A stretch of 29,044 nucleotides of DNA, from positions 1-29,044 of the forward strand of contig CAZFXN010000039.1 of NCBI GenBank assembly GCA_964523015.1, given 5' to 3'. The position numbers and the translations under genes were made by a program. The notes below the pieces were generated by a model. It was not told the DNA's origin. It saw only the letters and a program-made list of their open reading frames with translations, and did no database searches. The stretch comes from JAWXBT01 sp964523015 (GTDB lineage Bacteria; Bdellovibrionota_C; UBA2361; J135). Below, piece by piece: positions 7,185 to 15,190 of this stretch (position 1 is its first letter; each line of letters opens with the position of its first letter).

Positions 7185-9206
7185 CTAAACAAAGATCCGT
7201 TTTCCATCCATCTCTTTTGGTGGAGTGATTCCAAACTCTGAAAGTATTGTAGGGGCGAGATCCCATATATTAGGTGACCCTTGCCATTTTTTATTTGAAA
7301 GAAGAATTCCTGGAACTAAAGCAGGATCCATACAGTGATCGGCTGACCATTTATTTGTTCTATCTGTAATTTCCTCTTTTATAAATGTGCCAAGTACAGT
7401 TTCGTCTGAGCTTCTGTAGCCACGTTGGTATCCAATAACTAAGTCAGGAGCGAGATCTACAAATGGTCCGCTATATAATTTAAATGGATCGTAGGCAGTT
7501 GTGATAACTGGATTTCCATTTTTTGGATCTTTAACTTGTGGTAATTTTGCCATGATCTCTTTTTTAACCGTCTGAGCTTCTTTTTCATTGATCGATCCGC
7601 GTTTCTCTCTGTCTTTTACATTTAAGTAAAGCCCATTAATGCCGAGCCCGTAAGCTTTAGTTTTTGACCAATCAACGTATCTAAAAAACTCACCATCCTC
7701 CAATTTTGTTGGGTCAGTTAAGGCAAGGTATCCATTATTATAGAGCCAGGTGTTAAGATTAAATTCCCTAGTAAATGGAGAGAATCCGTGATCAGAGAGA
7801 ACCATTAGGGTTGTATAGCTATCAATCTTTTCAAGAGCCTGTCCAAGAGCGACATCCATTGTTTGATAGATGCTTTTAAGAGAATTTTTAACACGGAGAC
7901 TCTGATCTGGCTCGTGCAGTGGATGAGTTGGATCCATCTGACTCCAAAGCATGTGTGAATTCTGATCAGTTGTTGAAAAATAGAAAAAGAAGACACCCTC
8001 ATTGAAGCGATTTAATTCAAAATTAAAAAGACGCATGCTCTCATCAAGAGCCAGGTGTGATTGAGTGAAATACTCATCATAAGAGAGGATCCCTTCACTA
8101 AGCGCCTTTGTGTCAGCTGGAAATCCTTGAGTATAAAAACGACCGACAGCTTGGGAGAGCTCTTTTGAGTATCCAGAGGGGCTACAGATCGGCAATGTCG
8201 GCTCCATCGGATCTACATTTATTGGAGAAAGATACATTTTAAAATGAGGGTGTACTTCCTGTAAGTAAACCCTAACCATTCCACCAACTGAGGCAAACAT
8301 AGGAATTAGACTAAACGAAAGAGGGATCCACTCTGACCACTCCCCTTGACGAAGGATCATTTCATGGCCTTCAATATCGATCTTTGCTACGGGTTCATAA
8401 GGATCTCGCTGGACTTTTACATTAAACTCTATTGCCGGAGATCCAACTTTCATTGAATTTTTTGGACCCTTAACTTTAGCTTCGATCAGGTGGTTAATAG
8501 GAATTACCTTAACAACCTTGCCGCCAGTTAACTCGCTAGCATTTGGAACATCGGTGTCCGTAATATATGTATAGGTACCATAGGTTCCTAATAGATCCGG
8601 TGTGCCCATCCCACTAATCGCTTTTACACTTTTAGTTGTGATCGGAAAGTTGGCTGGAATTTGAAGTACAGTTGTTGGAATGCCACGCTCTTCTAATGTA
8701 GTCCAAAATGCTGGACCTTTTCTCATAAGATCAACGTGTCCTGGTTTTAATGGCACAGACCAGCCACCTATTTGCAGATTGTCTTTAGAGTCAAAGGATC
8801 TCGATGTAGACATGTAGGGAGTAAATGTTTTTGGATCTCGGTGGATAAAATCATAAATGCCGTGTCCACCAGGGTTGCATCCAGTAATAAAGCTAGACCA
8901 AGCAACTGGGCTATGTGGTGGCATCGTTGATTGAAGGTTGCCGAATTGGCCAAGCGACATCATCTTTTTAAAATTTGGCATTGCGCCTTCTGATACAAAG
9001 CGTCGCACTAGATCAGGATCCATTCCATCCATTCCGATGACTAAGACTTTGTTAGCAATTTTACTATTTTTTACGTAGGGAGCTTGTCCGAATTTTTTAA
9101 CGATACTGTTAGTGATATTGGAGGGAATAATAGAGGCTGCGGCAAGACCGCCCATGCACAGAGAGGTGTCTTTAATAAATTTTCTACGACTTACTTGTTT
9201 AGTCAT
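7185..9206 (-). CDS. Tat-exported AlkP-family phosphodiesterase
   Basis: This 673-residue protein is of the type I phosphodiesterase/nucleotide pyrophosphatase group (PF01663). A Tat signal begins it (SRRKFIK, 6-12, followed by a hydrophobic stretch). The first metal Asp is in VLVIGMDGMDPD (Asp 60). The nucleophile region PPHSPVAWSSFITG puts Ser 99 in the catalytic position, followed by NPGGHGIYDF. Later ligands are seen in STTDQNSHMLW, LSDHGF and SADHCMD. Tat export suggests that it folds and loads metal in the cytoplasm. It is the last gene of a four-gene minus-strand run, 39 nt after its neighbour. It is clearly paralogous to 12940-15027 along its whole length, including DVDWSKTKA and LAPDLVIGY. 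No ribosome site is obvious. The substrate is unknown; envelope glycerophosphodiesters or nucleotides are possible. Confidence 0.88.
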   Translation of the reverse strand: MTKQVSRRKFIKDTSLCMGGLAAASIIPSNITNSIVKKFGQAPYVKNSKIANKVLVIGMDGMDPDLVRRFVSEGAMPNFKKMMSLGQFGNLQSTMPPHSPVAWSSFITGCNPGGHGIYDFIHRDPKTFTPYMSTSRSFDSKDNLQIGGWSVPLKPGHVDLMRKGPAFWTTLEERGIPTTVLQIPANFPITTKSVKAISGMGTPDLLGTYGTYTYITDTDVPNASELTGGKVVKVIPINHLIEAKVKGPKNSMKVGSPAIEFNVKVQRDPYEPVAKIDIEGHEMILRQGEWSEWIPLSFSLIPMFASVGGMVRVYLQEVHPHFKMYLSPINVDPMEPTLPICSPSGYSKELSQAVGRFYTQGFPADTKALSEGILSYDEYFTQSHLALDESMRLFNFELNRFNEGVFFFYFSTTDQNSHMLWSQMDPTHPLHEPDQSLRVKNSLKSIYQTMDVALGQALEKIDSYTTLMVLSDHGFSPFTREFNLNTWLYNNGYLALTDPTKLEDGEFFRYVDWSKTKAYGLGINGLYLNVKDREKRGSINEKEAQTVKKEIMAKLPQVKDPKNGNPVITTAYDPFKLYSGPFVDLAPDLVIGYQRGYRSSDETVLGTFIKEEITDRTNKWSADHCMDPALVPGILLSNKKWQGSPNIWDLAPTILSEFGITPPKEMDGKRIFV

Positions 9207-9245
9207 GAAGGATCAGCTGATCTGGTTATAAGTATTGTACGGGCT

Positions 9246-10091
9246 CTATTTGATCCTGCCCTCAGTAAAGAATACTTCAAAAACTTTCTCGTGGATAATT
9301 GGCCCGTGTCCAAAATATCCATCCTCTCCGAAGCATTCTCCGTGGTCAGATGTTACTATGATATGAGTGTTCTTGGGAACAATCTCATACAACTTTTCAA
9401 ATAGCTTATCTAAGTACTCGATATTTGTTCTCTGCTTCTCTTTTAATTGAAGCATTCTATCCATATGAAAGAAATCATCACTTGTTTTAACTGTGCGACC
9501 TTCATCGCCCTCTATAATATTGTCATCAAGGTGCTTAAATACTCCGTGAAGACCTGAGATCCGAGGGAGATCGTCACCAGACTCTCCTGGCAAAATATAT
9601 GGATAATGAGTCTCGCCAATGTTTAAGAGATAAAATGAAGGACGATCCGGCTCAAATATTAGCTGATCGATTATGGCATCAAAATCATTGTGTGACTTCA
9701 TTAGCTGATAACGATCGAAATGATTATTTAGGATCGTTGTCTGGTTAAGTACAGGCATTGAAACAAGAGCGTTAGTAGCGTATCCGTGCTCTTGTAAAAA
9801 TGCTGGTAGAGAGAGCTTTGGAACGAATCCCTTAAATGAGATATCAGGGATATTGAGTCGAGCACCCCAATTAATAAAATCTTTCTTATAAACCTCAGAA
9901 GCAAACACGCCCTTTGGGCTAGAGTGAGGAGATGCGCCCATCATGTAAACGTGATGAGATGGAACGGTCCAGGTTGCATAAGAATAGCAACGCTTCATCT
10001 CTCCAAGTCGGTCAATATTAGGGGTTTTAGCAGCTTCAAATGTATCAAAGCGGCAGCTATCAAATACTATAAATAAGAGATTATTTTTCAT
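9246..10091 (-). CDS. Short AlkP-superfamily protein without signal peptide
   Basis: At 281 residues this is a compact AlkP/sulfatase-fold protein. It starts directly with the first core strand, NLLFIVFDSCRFDTF (metal Asp 11), so it is probably cytoplasmic. The nucleophile region SYATWTVPSH has Thr 42 in the catalytic position. IGETHYPY and VTSDHGECFGEDGYFGHG supply the remaining ligand motifs. The C-terminal subdomain normal in this family is nearly absent, and the protein ends soon after GHGPIIHEKV. It lies between the three-TM membrane protein (31 nt upstream) and the Tat phosphodiesterase (39 nt downstream), so co-transcription is likely. It may be a cytosolic phosphodiesterase or phosphomutase-like enzyme; the exact reaction cannot be read from sequence. 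Confidence 0.75.
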   Translation of the reverse strand: MKNNLLFIVFDSCRFDTFEAAKTPNIDRLGEMKRCYSYATWTVPSHHVYMMGASPHSSPKGVFASEVYKKDFINWGARLNIPDISFKGFVPKLSLPAFLQEHGYATNALVSMPVLNQTTILNNHFDRYQLMKSHNDFDAIIDQLIFEPDRPSFYLLNIGETHYPYILPGESGDDLPRISGLHGVFKHLDDNIIEGDEGRTVKTSDDFFHMDRMLQLKEKQRTNIEYLDKLFEKLYEIVPKNTHIIVTSDHGECFGEDGYFGHGPIIHEKVFEVFFTEGRIK

Positions 10092-10122
10092 CGGGGCACA
10101 GTAATAAAAAATTTAAATTCAA

Positions 10123-10980
10123 TCAAATTTCAACATTAAAAAGGCGGCTACTAGCGATACCGCTTAGGATAGAAACAATAGCAAAGATCACTAACCAATG
10201 AGATTGCATTCCAAGAAAATTATAGGAGCTGTCAGGGTATGTAAGGGATGTTTCTTTAAACACATCCTGTGTTTCTTTTAGGATAGTATCACTCGGGTAG
10301 AAAAAACGCCACCACCATGATGAGTAGCTTTGAGAGGCGATCTTTCCATGGTCCTTATTTCTATGATTATTGCCAATAACAATAGGCGTTGTCAGAGTTT
10401 TATCTGAGGATTCGATTGTTAATAGATTATCTGCGGAGGAATATGATACTTGAGTATCTACATCGAGACGCCAAGATATCTGATTTGTATCGATGTTTCT
10501 AACTGGAGGAGTACTATGAACACCTTTAGGTGTCTTTAGAGTGACATCAAAGAGGGTTGTTGGATCAGTAAGTGTTACCTCAAAAATTGCATGCTCGCCG
10601 GGATTAAGTGGCTCCGAGTTATACCGTAGATTTAATTGAGCCAAGACCGCTAAACAAGGGATCATTAAAATTATAATTGGAGGGACTGCCAGTACAAAAT
10701 ATTTAAGTCCAGAGGAAAACATTCCGCCTTGAGCCTTAAGGGAAGTTTTTAAATCGTGCCTAAAAAGAATCGCTTCAAGGATATGTCCATAGATTTTACC
10801 TTTAGTCTTTTTGATCGCTTTTTGGTTAGAGACCTTGCCATAAACCAATAGCAAAACTACCCCTGAAATTATGGAGATTATAGTTAATCCCCAAACAGGA
10901 GAGAGCCTCTCGAATGGCCACAGCATGAGATCAAAGAGAGATGTAATTGTAGAATTAAAAAGATCGATCACCTTATTCAA
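10123..10980 (-). CDS. Three-TM membrane protein, YidC/EMC3-like layout
   Basis: I do not recognise a named family with certainty. Residues about 29-48 form TM1. A basic helical segment follows (KVSNQKAIKKTKGKIYGH, then LFRHDLKTSLKAQGG, about 49-90). TM2 is about 92-117 with a Pro-rich centre (VPPIIILMIPCL). Residues 120-255 form a beta-rich, presumably periplasmic domain with SSWWWRFFYP. TM3 is about 263-279. TM, cytosolic charged coiled coil, TM, later TM is the plan of the Oxa1/YidC/EMC3/DUF106 superfamily; the large domain between TM2 and TM3 is unusual. Start TTG 10980 overlaps the stop of the upstream small gene by 8 nt and has AGGA upstream; GTG 10971 is an alternative. Overlap implies coupling to the small gene. 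It may be the membrane platform of the operon. Confidence 0.75.
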   Translation of the reverse strand: MNKVIDLFNSTITSLFDLMLWPFERLSPVWGLTIISIISGVVLLLVYGKVSNQKAIKKTKGKIYGHILEAILFRHDLKTSLKAQGGMFSSGLKYFVLAVPPIIILMIPCLAVLAQLNLRYNSEPLNPGEHAIFEVTLTDPTTLFDVTLKTPKGVHSTPPVRNIDTNQISWRLDVDTQVSYSSADNLLTIESSDKTLTTPIVIGNNHRNKDHGKIASQSYSSWWWRFFYPSDTILKETQDVFKETSLTYPDSSYNFLGMQSHWLVIFAIVSILSGIASSRLFNVEI

Positions 10981-11188
10981 GGTATCCTAATCCCTTAAGT
11001 TGGTTTGTGATGTCGGCAACATCTTGCTCAGAGACTTTTTTGCTACTTGTGCTAGCGATTACTTTATCTGCTTCTGCTAGGAGTACCTTTTCAGCAAACT
11101 CCTCTGGGGAGGCGCAACCTAAGATCTGAGATGCCACATTGATTTTATCAATGACAAGTTTTGAGACTGCTAACTTTGGTTTAAACAT
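10973..11188 (-). CDS. Small RHH-like protein with LGYLE tail
   Basis: This 71-residue protein opens the minus-strand operon. A short strand and helix (KLAVSKLVIDKINVASQILG) is followed by SPEEFAEKVLLAEADKVI, an arrangement compatible with a ribbon-helix-helix fold. A polar linker leads to the C-terminal tail NQLKGLGYLE. That tail matches the ends of the lipoprotein AlkP enzymes here (LKSLGYL, LKSLGYLQ, LRTLGYAE), although this protein has no AlkP domain. ATG 11188 has AAGG about 8 nt upstream. The stop overlaps the start of the membrane-protein gene. It could be an autoregulator of the operon or a partner that uses the shared tail; neither is shown. Confidence 0.7.
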   Translation of the reverse strand: MFKPKLAVSKLVIDKINVASQILGCASPEEFAEKVLLAEADKVIASTSSKKVSEQDVADITNQLKGLGYLE

Positions 11189-11221
11189 ATTGGGCCTTTA
11201 TTGTGCTTAGTTAATCTGCTT

Positions 11222-11273
11222 TGAAATTATACTATGAAATTATACTATGAAATTATATTATGAAATTATACTC
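11222..11273. repeat. Four tandem 13-bp repeats
   Basis: The unit TGAAATTATACTA occurs at 11222-11234 and 11235-11247, then with one change (TGAAATTATATTA) at 11248-11260, and as TGAAATTATACTC at 11261-11273. Each unit supplies a TATAAT on the minus strand. Copy number could change by slippage and alter promoter output. Confidence 0.85.
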
Positions 11274-11292
11274 ACCCTGCATAGTTGGTCAA
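11226..11292 (-). promoter_or_regulatory. Promoter of the minus-strand AlkP operon
   Basis: Read on the minus strand, TTGACC (11292-11287) is separated by 16 nt from a perfect TATAAT (11270-11265). The -10 box lies in the first of four 13-bp tandem repeats, so further TATAAT or near-TATAAT copies occur at 11257-11252, 11244-11239 and 11231-11226. The small gene starts at 11188, giving a leader of about 70 nt. Confidence 0.65.
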
Positions 11293-11350
11293 ATTCATTA
11301 ATGAATTGGGACACAGGAAGCTACCCGTTTATATATCACCTATAGCTAAG

Positions 11351-11391
11351 TTTCTCTAATAACACTAACGACCTACATACTATTAGAGAAA
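11351..11391 (+). promoter_or_regulatory. 11-bp inverted repeat before the 11408 gene
   Basis: TTTCTCTAATA (11351-11361) and TATTAGAGAAA (11381-11391) are perfect inverted arms with a 19-nt spacer, ending 16 nt before ATG 11408. It could be an operator or a leader stem-loop. A GGTG (11397-11400) about 7 nt before the start is the likely ribosome binding site. Confidence 0.5.
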
Positions 11392-11407
11392 AGTTTGGTG
11401 TTAAAAT

Positions 11408-12913
11408 ATGAGAAATGACCTGAAAGATTTACCTACTAGGCTTGACACACAAAGACTCGCCCCTGGTCCCGAGGCCACTGATGATGTCCTAACAACGGAA
11501 ACTGTTTCAAGAGGATCCCTAGCAGTTGAGATTGATCAGGAGGAGCTTAGTGGGGTGTTTGATCTTGTAGAGAGTAGAGTTACTGATGATGCTACAGTTT
11601 TAAGAATAGTTACCGAATCTTACCAAGAGGCTCTTAGGGTAGCTGTGGGCAATTATGGTCAAGATGCTATTGAGGAAGTTAATGGCGAGTATCGGCCTGC
11701 ACAAATTATTCTTGATGAGATTAAAGCTAACACTTTAAAATTTGCGCAGAACGCTTTGCCTCCAGAGACTGCAAGCATAGAGCCAACTTCTAAAATGGAT
11801 GTAAATCATGCCATCGCAGGTGCTCAAGGTGCATTTGAAGCGAAGTTGGATCCAAAATTAGGCCGACATTTCCAAAGTGCAAGAGATATAGTTCTGAGAG
11901 AAGAGAAGAATTTAAATATCACCCCTGAATCGCTTGGCCGAGAAAATGCAGAATATTGGGGACAAGATCGAGATAGAGATACGATTGGCAACAGCCTCCT
12001 TGGTGTCTTTACTCGGATTGCACAAACTGCGACAAGATTTTTTAAAGATCCTGAGCGTAAAGAATTTTCGGAAAGCCTAACAGGGGGTAATCAAAAATAT
12101 CCTGTTCCGGCAGTAGAGATGACAGTAAGACAAGAGCTTACAAATGCCGAGGTTGCTCTTGGTTTACGAAAAGAGCAATCTCGTAGTGAAGCAAATAGAG
12201 AAGCTAATCCTGCACCAGTCACCCCTAAAGATTACGCCCAGGATTGGTATGCCTTAGCTGCTTATAGACTTGCCGCAGCAAATATTTTTTCACGGATAAG
12301 TAGTGCAATTGATCAGGTAAAGGCAAATAGAAATGAAGGTAGAGCTTCAAGACAAGAGGTTTCTGCTGAGGCAAGGCAAGTTGTCGAAGCTCCTGAAACT
12401 AAGCCAGTAGTAGTCACAAAAGCAGAACCGGAAATTAAAGCTCCATCCGCAGTCTTTGATCGTAGCAATGGGGCACTTGAAAAAGACATTCAAGAATGTT
12501 TGAAAAATATCAATAAAGATGAGCCCCGTGCTTTGCCAGCATCAGTAGCTGCTCGTCTTATGGATTTTGATGGATTTATTGATGATGCCCTTGAGGCCAA
12601 GGTCCTAGCAATGGAAGCGATTAGCATCTTACGCCGAGCCGAGGGTGTCGATACGATTACCTCCCCATTAAGTGATGTTCATTATGAAAAGGTTCAGTTT
12701 TTGATTGCTGAGGCAATTAGGACTGGTGATTTTCCAGACATAGGGAAAGTTGAAATAAAGATTCAAGATACTGGCCCGTATAATCCAAACAGAAGGATTA
12801 TAGGTATTATGGAGGAGCTTGATATCTTAGAGGTTAATTTGGAAGTTGAAGATTTCTATGCATTTGCAGGACAGGAGCCAACCAATTCCGAAAAGGAAAC
12901 TAAAGCTGCCTAA
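11408..12913 (+). CDS. Unknown protein with FtsK-gamma-like C-terminus
   Basis: This 501-residue soluble acidic protein has no signal peptide or TM segment. The N-terminal 330 residues are mostly helical, with an Ala/Glu/Arg-rich middle and a Pro/Val/Lys-rich linker (about 325-350). The last 80 residues resemble the winged-helix gamma domain of FtsK: HYEKVQFLIAEAI, then VEIKIQDTGPYNPNRR and IIGIMEELDILE, close to the family pattern of S-x-x-QR-x(4)-GYNRA-R-x-x-x-x-ME-x-x-GI. In FtsK that domain reads KOPS/FRS DNA orientation sequences. No ATPase motor is present here. The gene is divergent from the AlkP operon and convergent with 12940-15027, and has an inverted repeat in its leader. A DNA-binding role is inferred, not shown. 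Confidence 0.7.
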   Translation: MRNDLKDLPTRLDTQRLAPGPEATDDVLTTETVSRGSLAVEIDQEELSGVFDLVESRVTDDATVLRIVTESYQEALRVAVGNYGQDAIEEVNGEYRPAQIILDEIKANTLKFAQNALPPETASIEPTSKMDVNHAIAGAQGAFEAKLDPKLGRHFQSARDIVLREEKNLNITPESLGRENAEYWGQDRDRDTIGNSLLGVFTRIAQTATRFFKDPERKEFSESLTGGNQKYPVPAVEMTVRQELTNAEVALGLRKEQSRSEANREANPAPVTPKDYAQDWYALAAYRLAAANIFSRISSAIDQVKANRNEGRASRQEVSAEARQVVEAPETKPVVVTKAEPEIKAPSAVFDRSNGALEKDIQECLKNINKDEPRALPASVAARLMDFDGFIDDALEAKVLAMEAISILRRAEGVDTITSPLSDVHYEKVQFLIAEAIRTGDFPDIGKVEIKIQDTGPYNPNRRIIGIMEELDILEVNLEVEDFYAFAGQEPTNSEKETKAA

Positions 12914-12939
12914 CTCGCCCACTGCACATCTAGTCTTAG

Positions 12940-15027
12940 CTAAAGTATTACCTTCCCCTCCATATATGGAGGCACTTTAATTGCAAATAGATCCAACATT
13001 GTTGGTGCAATATCTGAAATGTGTGGATTCTTTTCTTTTAGCTTGCGGCTCGTAAAAAGAATTCCTGGAATTAGTGCTGGATCAACATGATGATCCCCGC
13101 TCCATGCTTTTAGATTATCACTAAAAACTGTTGGTTCAATTGTTCCGGTAATAGAATCCCAAGAGACTCTAAATCCAGGGGCATATCCAATGATCAGATC
13201 CGGTGCTTCATCAACGTAAAGGCCGCGATACTCTTTAGCGGTATCGTAAGCTTTTCTAATTGCCTGTGTGTTATCTTTAGGATCGGTAATCTTTTCTAGT
13301 TTGGCAGCAATCTCTAATTTTAAATTTTTAGCCTCTTGTTCATCGACGATGCCGTTTAGCTCTCTTCCCTTTTTGTTAATGTAGAGTCCGGAAAGTCCAA
13401 CTGCAAATGCTTTTGTCTTGCTCCAATCAACATCTTTAAAATAGTCAGCACCTATAGATGCGGATTCTTTTAGAACAAGATAGCCGTTTTCATAAAGCCA
13501 GGTGTTTAAGTTTATGCACCGTCTAAAAGAAGCAAAACCGTGATCGCTTAAAATAATTAGAAGATCATCTGGATTCAGTTTTGATTTGATTTTCCCTATA
13601 AGGGCATCCATCTTTTCATACATCTCTGGAATAGCATTTTTAAAGATGGAGTTTTCCTCTTTTGGGGATGGATGATTATCATCAAGGTAGCGCCAGAACA
13701 TATGTTGGATTCTATCACTGGCATCAAAAACGCAGATACAGACTCCCTCATTGGTGCGATCTAAGGCATCAAGGAGCATTTTTTCCCGTTCATTATGATT
13801 GAGATAGGATTGATCTAGAAATCTTGCATCATCTAAGGCGTATTCATTTCGGCCCCAGGTATCTTCCATAAGACCAAGAGTGCCGTAAAGACCGTTTCTT
13901 TTAGCCAGCCAGGAGGAAAAATATATTGGGTGAGCAATCGGAAGAGCTGGTTTCTCAGGATGAATATTTATTGGAGAAGCGTAAATAGAAACATCTTTAC
14001 CAAGTTCTCTTAAGCAAAATCTACAGATACCTAATATCTCTTTACCGTTCCAAATAAACGGAACCTCAAGCCATCTTGAAAATTCATTTAACTTTAACTT
14101 TTCTGTCTCGTTTCCAATTTTAATAGTCGCGGATTTTTCATCTGAACTAATGGTTATAGAAAATAAAGCTTGTACAAATCCTTTTCCGTCAGATTTTGGT
14201 GGACCATCGATAGATCCTTCAATCAGATCCCCTTTCCTTTCAACTATTCTAATATCTCCCCCGGTTGATTTCTCATGTGACTCTTTACGGGTTGTAAAAT
14301 AAGTAAAGCTTCCTTGAGTGCCTTTCAAATCGGGAGTGCACATGGCTGAGAGAACGTTGCCGTTGAATTTTTCAGGGGGGTAAGAGATCGGCACACGAAT
14401 CACATTTGAGAAAACCCCGTGTTTACCTAGGATTTTCCAGAAAGGTTGAGATTTTCTAGTAATTTTAATCTCAGATTTTTGTCGCTTAAGCTTATATCCT
14501 AAAAGATTTATTACTTTTGTAACTGTATTGGTTTCAGTAGATGCTAGTTGAGGTAGGCAGAATCTTTTGTCGCGGGTAAGAAAGTCAAAGATATTATGTG
14601 CCCCAGGATTTACGCCAGTTTGAAATGTTGACCAAGCAACAGGAGAGAGTGCTGGGAGTGTTGTACCCAATCTTTCAAATGATCCTGTTTCTGACATGCT
14701 CTTTAAATTAGGTAATTTACCAGCAGCCATATATTGATCGACTAACTTTGGTTCAAGACCATCAAGACCGATAATGACAACTCGTCTGGCACGGGCCCGC
14801 TTTGAAATCCCTTTTTTCGTTAATCTTCGCCACAACCATTGAATTGGCCAAAAAGCTATCGTAAGCACTGCCATTACAATAGTTAAAAGAAAAACTGCGG
14901 TAGATCCTAAAAAAGCAAACCCAGCCCCAGGCCCGATGTATGCTTCAGCATGGCTCGGGATAAAGATAAAAATCCCAATCAGGGCTAGAAATATTACCGA
15001 TCGATCAATTTGAGAGTTTGCTTTCAT
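12940..15027 (-). CDS. Membrane-anchored AlkP-family phosphodiesterase
   Basis: This 695-residue paralogue of the Tat-exported enzyme at 7185-9206 differs in its N-terminus. A signal-like segment (about 10-30, ending SHAEA) is followed by YIGPGAGFAFLGS and a TM helix (about 37-62, ending in FWPIQWLWRR). Catalytic features are VVIIGLDGLEPK (Asp 89), PALSPVAWSTFQTG with Ser as the likely nucleophile, NPGAHNIFDF, DASDRIQHMFW, LSDHGF and SGDHHVD. The Tat signal is replaced by Sec/TM anchoring, so the two enzymes may act at different sites on related substrates. The gene stands alone on the minus strand between convergent and divergent neighbours. A stem-loop abuts its start codon. Confidence 0.87.
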   Translation of the reverse strand: MKANSQIDRSVIFLALIGIFIFIPSHAEAYIGPGAGFAFLGSTAVFLLTIVMAVLTIAFWPIQWLWRRLTKKGISKRARARRVVIIGLDGLEPKLVDQYMAAGKLPNLKSMSETGSFERLGTTLPALSPVAWSTFQTGVNPGAHNIFDFLTRDKRFCLPQLASTETNTVTKVINLLGYKLKRQKSEIKITRKSQPFWKILGKHGVFSNVIRVPISYPPEKFNGNVLSAMCTPDLKGTQGSFTYFTTRKESHEKSTGGDIRIVERKGDLIEGSIDGPPKSDGKGFVQALFSITISSDEKSATIKIGNETEKLKLNEFSRWLEVPFIWNGKEILGICRFCLRELGKDVSIYASPINIHPEKPALPIAHPIYFSSWLAKRNGLYGTLGLMEDTWGRNEYALDDARFLDQSYLNHNEREKMLLDALDRTNEGVCICVFDASDRIQHMFWRYLDDNHPSPKEENSIFKNAIPEMYEKMDALIGKIKSKLNPDDLLIILSDHGFASFRRCINLNTWLYENGYLVLKESASIGADYFKDVDWSKTKAFAVGLSGLYINKKGRELNGIVDEQEAKNLKLEIAAKLEKITDPKDNTQAIRKAYDTAKEYRGLYVDEAPDLIIGYAPGFRVSWDSITGTIEPTVFSDNLKAWSGDHHVDPALIPGILFTSRKLKEKNPHISDIAPTMLDLFAIKVPPYMEGKVIL

Positions 15028-15028
15028 A

Positions 15029-15055
15029 TAGCCTAAACATATCCTATCTAGGCTA
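15029..15055 (-). promoter_or_regulatory. Stem-loop abutting the start of the 15027 gene
   Basis: TAGCCTA (15029-15035) and TAGGCTA (15049-15055) on the plus strand form a 7-bp stem. In the minus-strand transcript the 3' arm, UAGGCUA, ends one base before AUG 15027 and contains the only AGG-type ribosome site. Folding would hide that site, so translational control is possible. Confidence 0.4.
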
Positions 15056-15146
15056 AAACAAACAAATAGTTGAGGTGGTTTTTTTGGAGGTGTCTTAATT
15101 TTAAACTAATGATAAGAATCTTATATAGTTATTTCTTTAGTCTGGT

Positions 15147-15190
15147 GGTGAATTTGGTGAATTTGGTGAATTTGGTGAATTGGTGAATTT
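15147..15190 (+). repeat. Five tandem GGTGAATTT units up to a start codon
   Basis: GGTGAATTT occurs at 15147, 15156 and 15165, then GGTGAATT (one T short) at 15174, then GGTGAATTT at 15182-15190, directly followed by ATG 15191. GGTGA pairs with the 16S anti-Shine-Dalgarno end, so each unit is a potential ribosome docking site; only the last is at a working distance. Confidence 0.85.

Noticed and set aside
9208..9219. GATCAGCTGATC palindrome before the Tat phosphodiesterase
   Set aside because: A 12-bp perfect palindrome, but short and single; there is not enough to call it a regulatory site.
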